DNA from: Mesorhizobium sp. NBSH29
GTDB taxonomy: Bacteria; Pseudomonadota; Alphaproteobacteria; Rhizobiales; Rhizobiaceae
Assembly (NCBI RefSeq): GCF_015500055.1
Contig: NZ_CP045495.1
Span: 62,001 to 126,000 of the forward strand
DNA length: 64,000 nucleotides
Direction of reading: 5' to 3'
The position numbers were made by a program, and so were the translations under genes. Below are positions 35,707 through 43,152 of the stretch, in pieces (within the stretch, counting starts at the first letter, position 1; each line of letters starts with the position of its first letter). The notes under the pieces are model-generated. The model had not been told where the DNA came from. It ran no database searches and saw nothing but the letters and a program-made list of their open reading frames with translations.

Positions 35707-36369
35707 ATGAACACCAACACCAACACGATCCTTGGCGCGCTCGACCCCGATTTGGCGAGCCGTCTGGTTACAAGCCGTCGCGGCCTCTTCTCCCATGCGG
35801 CGTTGTCGCTTGGCGCACTTGCCTCGGCTCCGCTGGTCCTTGCCGCAGCATCGAAGCAGGCTTTTGCGGCAGGGTTGCCGCAACAGATCGTCGATACGTT
35901 GAACTTCGCGCTGACGCTCGAACATATCGAGGATGCATTCTACCGTTCCGCTTTGGAGAAGGATTTCATCCCCGCCGAACACAAGGCAGTGTTTCAGCAG
36001 ATTGGCCTGCATGAAGCGGCACACGTCGCCTTCCTGTCCGGGGCTCTCGGAGCGGCGGCTGTCAAGCGTCCAGAAGCCGACTTCACGGCGGGCGGAAAGT
36101 ATGCCGATGTGTTCTCGAATTTCGAAACTTTCTTGACCCTATCGCAGACCTTCGAAGACCTCGGTGTGGCCGCCTACAAGGGTCAGGCCGGAAATCTGAT
36201 GGAGAATGACGACATCCTTACGGCCGCGCTCCAGATCCATTCGGTCGAAGCACGTCATGCCGCTCAGGTCCGCCGGATAGGGGGCAAGAAGGCTTGGGAT
36301 GGTGCATTCGATGAGCCGATGACCAAGGAAGCTGTGCTTGCTGCGGCAATGCCGTTTTTGAAGGCTTAA
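35707..36369 (+). CDS. Tat-exported ferritin-like protein 2
   Basis: This 220-aa paralogue of the preceding gene carries a twin-arginine signal (TSRRGLFSHAALSLGALASA). LTLEHIEDAFYRSAL, LHEAAHVAFLSGAL and SVEARHAAQVRRIGG are the matching helix motifs. The start at 35707 lies 7 bases after AGGAGG; the ATG at 35701 is too close. The two proteins are probably exported folded and may pair with each other. A GC-rich hairpin follows the gene. Confidence 0.85.
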   Translation: MNTNTNTILGALDPDLASRLVTSRRGLFSHAALSLGALASAPLVLAAASKQAFAAGLPQQIVDTLNFALTLEHIEDAFYRSALEKDFIPAEHKAVFQQIGLHEAAHVAFLSGALGAAAVKRPEADFTAGGKYADVFSNFETFLTLSQTFEDLGVAAYKGQAGNLMENDDILTAALQIHSVEARHAAQVRRIGGKKAWDGAFDEPMTKEAVLAAAMPFLKA

Positions 36370-36389
36370 CAAGCGCGCCTACGCCTACA

Positions 36390-36416
36390 TGCCTCGCCGC
36401 CAACTGCGGCGGGGCA
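36390..36416 (+). terminator. Hairpin after the ferritin-like operon
   Basis: TGCCTCGCCGC and GCGGCGGGGCA form an 11-base stem with one mismatch around CAACT, followed by the T-containing ATTCATGTT. The T run is poor. Beyond it, 36417-36760 holds nothing I can support. Confidence 0.5.
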
Positions 36417-36760
36417 TTCATGTTCTCACGTCTTCCAGCCTCATGACGTTTTGCCAATGTCGTCTCTTCGGCGGAAATCACACTTATGGCGAACCACAGT
36501 TACGCTGTGAACGAATGTTCGCTATAGGGAGCTAACCCTGCTACGATGGATTAGAGCCATTGCGCCCACATTGATGCTTTGGACAACGGCTTCTGCCGAG
36601 TGAAGGCTTGCGCCGCAGGTTTTCGGCCCCAGAGGCCCCTTCATGTCCCCTGTGTATGGCTGCCCATAACGCCGCCCCTCGCCGTCTCGGGGTGGGCGAC
36701 CTAATCCGCAGAAACTGTGTCCTTGTGATTCGTGCCACCACTAGCAGGCTGTTGAGGAAG

Positions 36761-37050
36761 TCAGTTGCGCGCGCAGACGAAGCCTGAATCGTCGCCGTTA
36801 TGGATGTAGAAGTGCCCGACGAGGCGGCCGGCGATACCGATGGTGGCCCATCCGCGACCGCAGGCGGGGTCATTGTCGTCTTTTCCTTCCCAGGAAAACT
36901 CCGCGCAGGCCGATCCGTCGCGCGCGCCGTAGCGGACGTCGAGGAAGCCCTTGAGCGCGCCGAAGGCGATCTCGCCGTCCGCCGCACCCTTGAACTGAGA
37001 TGCGCTTCCTCGACGAGGTCCAGGAAGTCATCGTCCCAGTTGTCTGATTG
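36761..37050 (-). pseudogene. Frameshifted small hypothetical gene
   Basis: Two frames join to read WDDDFLDLVEEAHL, then FKGAADGEIAFGALKGFLDV, FSWEGKDDNDPACGRGW and IAGRLVGHFYIHNGDDSGFV, ending CARN and a stop at 36761. The second part reads cleanly as a protein with paired cysteines. A one-base shift near 37000 breaks it, and no start is visible. Function unknown. Confidence 0.5.
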
Positions 37051-37069
37051 GGTGTCAGTCGCTGGTTTG

Positions 37070-37891
37070 GGAAGTTGCCGGTGTGGTCAATAACCTTAGC
37101 TGAGCACAAGCGGGCGACACGGTTGAGCGTGCCTGCTGCCAGCTGGGCTCGCAAATCGCCAAACGTCGAGATTCCCGCAACAAACGTTCCATGACCGTGA
37201 TCATCAGCAGTTCCCAGAGTGTCAGGGACTGCGATCGAACCAACAATAAGGTCTTCAATCAACGGATGGTCATTTACGCCGCTGTCGATGATGCCGATCA
37301 GCGGCGCGTTCTCGGGAAGTTCTGCGAGATCCGGCAGGTCAGCAATCGTCAGGTCGATCATTTGCGCACACTGGTCGTATCGAGTGTAGGAAGGAAGTCG
37401 ATTTCGGCAATTTCATCGATGGTCAGCAGCGTTTGTGCCACCGCGCCGTCGCATCGGACGCGGATCAGTGTGGTGCTCGGGCCGATGTATCGGTCGAGCT
37501 CCTCGCCGTTTCGCGCCTCGACATAGGCTGCGATGTCGTCGACTTTGCGGGTGCGGGCCTAACGCCGGCCGAGGTCCCAGATTTCTATGTCGAGAACATA
37601 GTCGGTGCCCGGCCGAAAATTGTCGACCTCCGTGAGTCCCTCCTCGCGTGCGCGCATCCCGATGCGATCGCGGGGTTCAATCGCATCGATCGATTCAATT
37701 GCCGCTATGAAAGCCGCGTAGGCAGGGTTTTTCTGGCCGGAAGGAGTGCCCCGGCCATAAGCCTCAAGCCTCTCTCGAAAGGCACGGATCTCATCAGTTG
37801 AAGAGAAAAGCACAAGGGTTCGGTCTTCGTCGCTCGAGAGCAGGGTGAGACCAACCCGGTTCCACTCTTCCTCTTGAAGAGCACCGGTCAT
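37070..37891 (-). pseudogene. Broken S8 (subtilisin-like) peptidase gene
   Basis: The frame from 37891 encodes an N-terminal region ending at an in-frame TAG (37559). The same frame continues after it (RKVDDIAAYVEARNGEELDR, LTIDEIAEIDFLPTLDTTSV) to a TGA, and one base back the peptidase core follows: LIGIIDSGVNDHPLIEDLIV with the catalytic Asp and DDHGHGTFVAGI with the catalytic His. The segment with the catalytic Ser is missing, so the gene is dead. Confidence 0.7.
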
Positions 37892-38063
37892 TTGTACTTT
37901 CAGGATCAGGTGTCAACGGCGGAGCAATTCCAGGCCACCGCGGCGGAGTAAAAGCAGGCCACGATCGTGTCCCAGGACGTGGTGTAGCTTGGTAGCGCGG
38001 TGGTCATCGGCGCTTTCCGGTAGGGTCTGGTTGCGACACCAACTCCTGCTGGGAAGGAACACC

Positions 38064-38210
38064 GATGACCGACGACATGATGAACCTGCGCGCGCTTGTG
38101 GAGAAGACACCCGACGCCGATCTCCTGCGCGATATGATCGGCTTTGCCGCCGAGAAGCTGATGGAGATGGAGGTCGGAGCCGCGACCGGCGCCGCCTGGG
38201 GCGAGAAGAG
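38064..38210 (+). pseudogene. IS256-family transposase, N-terminal fragment
   Basis: It reads [20 protein letters not shown] with [20 protein letters not shown], and joins abruptly to DUF3991 coding sequence at about 38211. It differs from the IS256 fragment at 28811. The upstream bases 37906-38063 look like the left flank of this element. It probably removed the 5' part of the first DUF3991 gene. Confidence 0.75.
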
Positions 38211-38212
38211 CC

Positions 38213-38749
38213 CGCTGGCGGTATCTGCGCGACGAGCGGGACGTCCCGGAAACCGTCATCTGGGCAGCCATCCGGCAGGATCGGATTCGCGAGGGACCGC
38301 GTGGCAGCATCTGGGCCGCTCATGTCGATGACGACGGCGTCGTCACCGGCTGGGAAGAACGCGGATCGGAATGGCGGGGCTTTGCCAGCGGCGGCGCAAA
38401 GGTCTTGTTTCGACTCGGATCGATCGGCGCCACCCGGCTCTGCGTCACTGAGGCGGCGATCGACGCGATGAGCCTCGCCGCGATCGAAAGCCTTCGGTCC
38501 GACAGCCTCTATCTCAGCACCGGTGGTGGATGGGCGCCGGCCACTGAAGCGGCAATTCGGGCGCTTGCGGCCCGTCCCAATGTGCAGCTCGTCGCCGCAA
38601 CCGACAACAATGCGCAAGGCGAGGTCTATGCCGGCCGTATCGAGGCGATCGCCGTTGCCGCGAGCTGCGGCTACGAGCGGCTGGCGTCTGCACACGAGGA
38701 TTGGAACGAAGAACTGCGTGCGTCCAGGAGGACCGAGTGGGACGGGTGA
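38213..38749 (+). pseudogene. 5'-truncated DUF3991/toprim gene (copy 1)
   Basis: The open frame from [20 protein letters not shown] to the stop at 38749 encodes the DUF3991 and TOPRIM parts of the protein found complete at 40940-41842. The TOPRIM acidic motifs survive (TEAAIDAMSLAAIE and AATDNNAQGE). The N-terminal 120 or so residues and the start are gone, replaced by IS256 sequence. Confidence 0.8.
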
Positions 38750-38751
38750 GA

Positions 38752-38942
38752 GGAGAAGGAAACCGGGCTGCCGCATGCCCGCCGTCCGCGTCAAGGGTGA
38801 AGCTTCGCCCGGCTAGCGCCGGCCCTTGACCCGGCCGGACGGAGAGGCGGCCGCGGGGAGGGGTCAGGAAGGGCTGAAGTGACGGCGAAATCGGAAGGAT
38901 GAGCCGCGCTTCAGCCCCGGCAAGGCTGAAGGAGCCGCTCCC
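38752..38942 (+). promoter_or_regulatory. Conserved structured leader, copy 1 (upstream of DUF1419)
   Basis: The first 127 nt (38752-38878) match copy 2 (41859-41984) with three substitutions and one indel. Helices: CCGTCCG (38782) with CGGACGG (38836), GTCAAGGG (38790) with CCCTTGAC (38823), and an inner CCGGC/GCCGG hairpin. Then GGGCTGAA (38871-38878) can pair with TTCAGCCC (38910-38917). Alternatively TTCAGCC (38910-38916) can pair with GGCTGAA (38924-38930), whose last bases are part of the ribosome binding site AAGGAG (38929-38934). The two pairings exclude each other. AAGGATG (38895) and GCGCTT (38906) are shared with copies 2 and 3. Confidence 0.65.
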
Positions 38943-39548
38943 ATGCTTCACCTCTCCTCAATCCGCAAGATCTTCCAGGGCGTCGCCTACCGGCGCCAGA
39001 TGTTTCGCATGTTCGATCGCCATGCGCAGCGCCCCAACCCCTGGGAAAACGACGCCAGCGCGCTTTACGCCGGCGAATGGTTCGAGATCGGTGCGGTCGA
39101 CCACGACTATATGTTGGAGATCCTGCCGCCCCTCTGGATGCGCGGCAATATGTTCGCGATGCGCGAATTCCTGACCGACAGCGTTACCTGTGTTTTCTTC
39201 GCGCTGACGATCGACGGCCAACTCCGCCACTTCCACAGCTATTGCGACCTTTTCGACAAGGGATCACCCGAGCGGATGCGCAATGCGATCGTCGATCGGG
39301 AATCGCGGCCGCTGAAGGCGATGACACGGACCGAGCGCCTCGATCACATCTGGAGCGTGACCCATGATGATTATCGCGGCTATGCCGGTGAACGCTGGCC
39401 GGAGCATGCACGTGGAGAGCGCACCATTTCCGTCTACGGCGGAAGCCGGGGCACGACGTTGAAGCTGCTCGACGATCTCACCGACGAAGAGATCTCCGCC
39501 AAGCTCCCGGTGCATCTGCGCACCCTCCCCGACGCGATCGCGGCGTGA
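38943..39548 (+). CDS. DUF1419 family protein (copy 1)
   Basis: This 201-aa protein belongs to DUF1419, found on rhizobial plasmids and with no known activity. It is complete and starts MLHLSSIRKIFQGVAYRRQM, nine bases after AAGGAG. Conserved blocks shared with copy 2 (42047-42649) are MFDRHAQRPN, YAGEWFEIG, LPPLWMRG, REFLTDS, FHSYCDL and GTTLKLL. It is followed by a truncated DUF3085 gene. It is soluble, with no signal peptide or membrane segment. Confidence 0.85.
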   Translation: MLHLSSIRKIFQGVAYRRQMFRMFDRHAQRPNPWENDASALYAGEWFEIGAVDHDYMLEILPPLWMRGNMFAMREFLTDSVTCVFFALTIDGQLRHFHSYCDLFDKGSPERMRNAIVDRESRPLKAMTRTERLDHIWSVTHDDYRGYAGERWPEHARGERTISVYGGSRGTTLKLLDDLTDEEISAKLPVHLRTLPDAIAA

Positions 39549-39558
39549 GGAGACGGCC

Positions 39559-39867
39559 ATGTTCACGTTTTCCATTCTCGGCGTTCGCAAGGTCATCGAA
39601 CGCGGAAAGGCGGATGCCGCCGCCAATGGCGGATTCCGCAACCCGTGCTACGGCCTCAAGCCCGGCAAGGGCGAGAACCCCGGCCTCTGGCTGGTCGGAG
39701 ACCAAGGTGTCTACATCATGTCGAACGGAAAACTTGGCCACGGTGACCGCCCGCTCGTGGTCTATTCGGACGAGTGCCACCCGGTCGGCAATCCCGACTG
39801 GTTTCACTACAAGCACCGCCATTTCGGCGGTGATGACGGGATCGAATTCATCGACGCCGAACTGATC
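39559..39867 (+). pseudogene. 3'-truncated DUF3085 gene (copy 1)
   Basis: It begins MFTFSILGVRKVIERGKADA and keeps ANGGFRNPCYGLKPGKGENP, GLWLVGDQGVYIMSNGKL and HFGGDDGIEFIDAEL. At about 39867 it runs into a mucR-like remnant on the other strand, losing the last 30 or so residues present in copy 2 (42659-43069). The frame stays open into foreign sequence to 40101. Confidence 0.8.
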
Positions 39868-40166
39868 TGGTGTCAGGTCGTAGTGGGTCGCAAGGTGACG
39901 CTTCAACGACTTAAACTGGTTGCCATCTCCAGGCAGATCAGGAAATCCGGTGTCACGGATTTGCGGACCGCAACTGCCGGAACGGGCTTTTCTTCCGGTT
40001 GCTCTGCTGTGGCGCCAGCCGCGAGCCCCGGCACTGGCGGCGTGGGCCTCGGCAATGAGACGGGGAAGCTCGGCTGTCGGACCGGATTTTCGCTGACATA
40101 GGCGGCCGCGATATTGGTGGTCAGCCCGATCGAATCGGTTTTCGTCTCCGCAATCTCTTCGGTCAT
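39866..40166 (-). pseudogene. MucR/Ros-type zinc-finger regulator remnant
   Basis: The minus strand starts MTEEIAETKTDSIGLTTNIA and later reads VRKSVTPDFLICLE, then in a shifted frame QFKSLKRHLATHYDLTPD. These are the N-terminus and the C2H2-like zinc finger of MucR/Ros repressors. At least two frameshifts and a lost C-terminus make it inactive. The finger's second His pair is present but out of frame with the start. Confidence 0.75.
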
Positions 40167-40483
40167 GGTCGTGTTCAGGCGGGTTTCTCGTAACGGCGCC
40201 ACTGTCATGGCGACATCGTGGGTACCGGAAGAACAGGCTTTCGCAAAGACCTTGATGCTGTCGGCTTACGATCAGCCACAAGGTGTTGAGGCTTGAACCC
40301 GCGAGGCTTTGTGCTGGTGACGTGGCTCCGCCGCAAGGCCCATTTCCCCGCTCTTATCGGCTTATTTCCCTAGTTCCAGCCCGGACCTATCCGATCAACC
40401 CGCTGCGGGGTCGGACTACGCAAAGCGTGCCGTCGCTCACGGCTTCGCCATCGCGATGATCGCGGCCCCGGCTGGACCCGACG

Positions 40484-40522
40484 GGCGCCTGTCGAGCGGG
40501 GAATGGTCCTCGCGATAACGGG
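40484..40522 (+). promoter_or_regulatory. GC-rich hairpin leader of the 62-aa gene
   Basis: GACGGGC and GCCTGTC form an inner 7-bp stem (one G-T pair), and the flanking CCC and GGG can extend it. The region 40167-40531 has no gene I can support. CGGGAG just before 40532 is the likely ribosome binding site. Confidence 0.35.
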
Positions 40523-40531
40523 AGCCACACG

Positions 40532-40720
40532 ATGATGCACGAACTCAGCCTCGCTCAGAACCACGCCTGGAACCTCGCGCGCACCCTGATGACGCCGGTC
40601 ATCCTCTTCAAGGTCGATGAAAACGAGTACGGCGTTCTTCCTGCCGACGACCTCGACGGTGACGAGGTCGAGGCAATTTTCGAATACTGCCCATACGCAG
40701 GAGGCCGGCCGGTTCACTGA
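40532..40720 (+). CDS. Unknown 62-aa protein
   Basis: A short acidic protein (MMHELSLAQNHAWNLARTLM..., with FKVDENEYGVLPADDLDGDE). I do not recognise a family. It has a GGGAG ribosome binding site, codon use like its neighbours and a place between copies of the DUF3991-DUF1419 module, which support it as real. The start could be either ATG at 40532 or 40535. Confidence 0.55.
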   Translation: MMHELSLAQNHAWNLARTLMTPVILFKVDENEYGVLPADDLDGDEVEAIFEYCPYAGGRPVH

Positions 40721-40910
40721 ACCGGCACTGCCGAGCGGCGTGCCGCAGCCAAGCGGCAGGCCGCAAGGGAGGCTGCGCCGCAGTCGGTCGCGATGTGCAA
40801 CTCGACTGCAATATCTGTCACTGGCCGCCCGCGCCCTTGCCGCCTTTGCTCTTTGCGGCTGTCGCGGAGTGTTCCGCAAAATGTGCGGAGGAGTTACTCT
40901 TGAGGAAAGG

Positions 40911-40931
40911 CCCGGCCAGAACGAGGCCGGG
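40911..40931 (+). promoter_or_regulatory. Perfect hairpin directly upstream of DUF3991
   Basis: CCCGGCC - AGAACGA - GGCCGGG has perfect 7-bp arms and ends 8 bases before the ATG at 40940. In RNA it would lie next to the ribosome binding site. The remaining bases 40721-40910 hold further short GC-rich repeats and no gene. Confidence 0.5.
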
Positions 40932-40939
40932 AGAGAAGA

Positions 40940-41842
40940 ATGGAAAAAGCGGATATTGAAGAGCTGCGAAGCCAGGTTGGCTGCGCGGCGGTATTGGAGA
41001 CCGGCGGCTTTGCGATCGATCTCAAGGAGAGCACGCCCAAGGCAGTCAAATACCGCCATGGCGACGACATCATCATCGTCATCCACGATGGCAAGGGCTG
41101 GTTTGACCCGCTGTCGGATGCCAAGGGTGATGTCTATTCGCTGGTCCAGCATCTGGACGGCTGCGATTTCCTGGAAGCCTTCGTGCAGGTGGCGTCGCTT
41201 GCCGGCTTCGAGCCAAGCCAGCCGCAATGGCAACGACAATCTCGCGCGCGCGAACCCGATCAATCGATCCCGGACCGTTGGGCAGCGAGGCGCAAGCCAT
41301 GGCGCGGTTCGGCCACCTGGCGCTATTTGCACGACGAGCGGCACATTCCCGAACAGGTCATCCGTAGCGCTATCGCACAGAACGTCTTGAGGGAGGGACC
41401 GCGGGGCAGCATGTGGGCCGCCCATAGCGATACCGCCGGTATCGTCACTGGCTGGGAGGAGCGTGGTCCGGAATGGCGGGGTTTTGCCTCCGGCGGCAGC
41501 AAAGTGCTGTTTCGGCTTGGTATTGCTAGCGCCCTGCGCATTTGCGTGACCGAAGCAGCGATCGACGCCATGAGCCTTGCCGCGATCGAGAACATTCGGC
41601 GGGATACGCTCTACGTCAGCACTGGCGGCGGCTGGTCGCCGGCGACCGATGCGGCCATTCGGCTACTGGCACCAGGGCAGGACGCGCGGCTGGTGGCCGC
41701 CACCGATGCCAACCCTCAGGGTGAAGTATTCGTGTCGCGGCTGCGTGAGCTTGCTGGCGAGCTTTCCAGTGACTTCGAGCGGCTCAAGCCGGCCGCCGAC
41801 GATTGGAACGCCATGCTACGCGCTGCGGCTCAGACAATGTGA
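40940..41842 (+). CDS. DUF3991 and TOPRIM domain protein (copy 2, complete)
   Basis: This 300-aa protein combines an N-terminal region with a zinc-finger-primase-like layout (residues 1-110, HDGKGWFDPLSDAKGDVYSL), DUF3991 (about 120-190, WRYLHDERHIPEQVIRSAI and GWEERGPEWRGFASGG) and a TOPRIM domain (about 200-295) with Glu in VTEAAIDAMSLAAIE and the acidic TDANPQGEVF. TOPRIM proteins bind metal and act on nucleic acids, as in primases. The neighbours (DUF1419, DUF3085, methylase-helicase) recur with it on plasmids, which suggests a shared DNA-processing task. Confidence 0.85.
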   Translation: MEKADIEELRSQVGCAAVLETGGFAIDLKESTPKAVKYRHGDDIIIVIHDGKGWFDPLSDAKGDVYSLVQHLDGCDFLEAFVQVASLAGFEPSQPQWQRQSRAREPDQSIPDRWAARRKPWRGSATWRYLHDERHIPEQVIRSAIAQNVLREGPRGSMWAAHSDTAGIVTGWEERGPEWRGFASGGSKVLFRLGIASALRICVTEAAIDAMSLAAIENIRRDTLYVSTGGGWSPATDAAIRLLAPGQDARLVAATDANPQGEVFVSRLRELAGELSSDFERLKPAADDWNAMLRAAAQTM

Positions 41843-41858
41843 AAGCAGGAAAGGAGAC

Positions 41859-42046
41859 GGAGAAGGAAACCCGGCTGCCGCATGCCCGCCGGCCGCGTCA
41901 AGGGTGAAGCTTCGCCCGGCTGCGCCGGCCCTTGACCCGCCCGGACGGAGAGGCGGCCGCGGGGAGGGGTCAGGAAGGGCTGAAAATGATGGGCATCCAC
42001 AAGGATGGTTCGCGCTTCGGCCCGACGAGGCCAAAGGAGCCCGCCG
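41859..42046 (+). promoter_or_regulatory. Conserved structured leader, copy 2 (upstream of DUF1419)
   Basis: It matches copy 1 almost exactly over 41859-41984. Pairings: CCGGCCG (41889) with CGGACGG (41942, one mismatch), GTCAAGGG (41897) with CCCTTGAC (41929), and a CCGGC-TGC-GCCGG hairpin. GGGCTGAA (41977-41984) can pair with TTCGGCCC (42016-42023, one G-T). Alternatively TTCGGCC can pair with GGCCAAA (42029-42035, one mismatch), which overlaps the ribosome binding site AAAGGAG. In this last stem an A-T pair of copy 1 is G-C here, a compensatory change. Confidence 0.65.
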
Positions 42047-42649
42047 ATGACCCTCTCTCCCATCCGCAAGATCTATCAAGGTGTCTCAGATCGTCGCCAG
42101 ATGTTCCGCGTGTTCGATCGCCATGCCCAGCGTCCCAACCGTTTCGAGGGTGACGCCGGTTCTCTTTATGCAGGGGAATGGTTTGAAGTGGGCCGTATCG
42201 AGCATGACTACATGCTCGATATCCTGCCGCCGCTCTGGATGCGGGGTGAGATGTTCGCACTGCGCGAATTCCTCACGGACTCGATCACCAGCGTCTTCTA
42301 CACGCTGCGTATCGACGGCCGGCCCCGCTCCTTCCACGGCTATTGCGATCTGAATGTCGCTCGTTCGCCGGTCGAGCTGCGCGACGCCATCGTCGAACGC
42401 GAATCCTGGCCGGTGAAGGCGATGACGCATGGTGAGCGTCTTGAGCACATCTGGAGCGCCACGCATGACGAGTATCGTGGCTATGCCGGGGAACGCTGGC
42501 TGCCGGAACATCGCAGCAAGCGCACCGTGCTCTACTACGGTGGACGTCAGGGCACCACGCTCAAGCTGCTCGAAGATCTTACCGAAGACGAAATCGCGGC
42601 GAAGCTGCCGGTGCATCTGCGTAATCTCCCCGAACGTATTGCGGCATGA
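42047..42649 (+). CDS. DUF1419 family protein (copy 2)
   Basis: This 200-aa protein is the paralogue of 38943-39548. I chose the ATG at 42047 (MTLSPIRKIYQGVSDRRQMF), 7 bases after AAAGGAG and aligned with copy 1; the frame is open further upstream but that part is the leader. Conserved blocks are FDRHAQRPN, LYAGEWFEVG, ILPPLWMRGEMFALREFLTD and GTTLKLLEDLTEDEIAAKLP. It is followed by DUF3085 after 9 bp, so the two are co-translated. Confidence 0.87.
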   Translation: MTLSPIRKIYQGVSDRRQMFRVFDRHAQRPNRFEGDAGSLYAGEWFEVGRIEHDYMLDILPPLWMRGEMFALREFLTDSITSVFYTLRIDGRPRSFHGYCDLNVARSPVELRDAIVERESWPVKAMTHGERLEHIWSATHDEYRGYAGERWLPEHRSKRTVLYYGGRQGTTLKLLEDLTEDEIAAKLPVHLRNLPERIAA

Positions 42650-42658
42650 GGTGGGGCG

Positions 42659-43069
42659 ATGTTCACCTTTCCGGTCGACCAGGTCCGCGCGGTCATCGCG
42701 CGCGGACAATCCGATGCCGCTGCCAATGGCGGCTTCCGCAATCCCTACTATGGAATCAGACCCGGCGAAGGCGAGAAGCCAGGCCTGTGGCTGGTTGGCG
42801 ACGAAGGGGTTTATCTCTTGTCGAATGGCAAGCTTTCCGAGGGCCAGAAGGCCCTCGTTTGCTATGCCGATGAGTGCAACCCTTCGACCGATCCCGACTA
42901 CTGGCACTACAAGCGCCAGCATTTCGGGGGCGATGACGGCATCAAGTTCCTGGATGCCACCGAGGTGCTGCGTCTGCTCGACGCCATGCCTGATGTTACG
43001 CATCTCCGTGTCGAGATGACCGACACGAGTATCTCGCTGACCCCTGTCTGGCTGCCGGGCCAGCCCTAA
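42659..43069 (+). CDS. DUF3085 family protein (copy 2, complete)
   Basis: This 136-aa protein is of unknown activity. The core is ANGGFRNPYYGIRPGEGEKP, GLWLVGDEGVYLLSNGKL and CNPSTDPDYWHYKRQHFGGD, rich in glycine and aromatics, followed by a short C-terminal beta region (HLRVEMTDTSISLTPVWL). It is complete, unlike copy 1. It lies between DUF1419 and the methylase-helicase gene. Confidence 0.86.
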   Translation: MFTFPVDQVRAVIARGQSDAAANGGFRNPYYGIRPGEGEKPGLWLVGDEGVYLLSNGKLSEGQKALVCYADECNPSTDPDYWHYKRQHFGGDDGIKFLDATEVLRLLDAMPDVTHLRVEMTDTSISLTPVWLPGQP

Positions 43070-43090
43070 CCGACGTCAACCTCCGCGCGC

Positions 43091-43123
43091 GACCCGCCGC
43101 CGATCCCGATCGGCGGTGCGGTC
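43091..43123 (+). promoter_or_regulatory. Strong hairpin in the leader of the methylase-helicase gene
   Basis: CCGCCGATC - CC - GATCGGCGG (43097-43116) has perfect 9-bp arms. GACC (43091) and GGTC (43120) extend it with a small internal loop. It starts 22 nt after the DUF3085 stop and ends 30 nt before the ATG at 43153. No T run follows, so it is more likely regulatory than a terminator. Confidence 0.5.
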
Positions 43124-43152
43124 TCGTGCGCCTTCAATCAGGAGAATTTCTC

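Noticed and set aside
37070-37891. An S8 peptidase as part of a defence or toxin system
   Set aside because: It has an in-frame stop, a frameshift and no catalytic serine segment, so it cannot be active.
39866-40166. A functional MucR/Ros regulator controlling the module
   Set aside because: The start and the zinc finger lie in different frames and the C-terminus is missing.
39478-40281. A long minus-strand frame as a gene
   Set aside because: It is a chance frame over the DUF3085 fragment and the mucR remnant; only short stretches resemble MucR, in a different reading.
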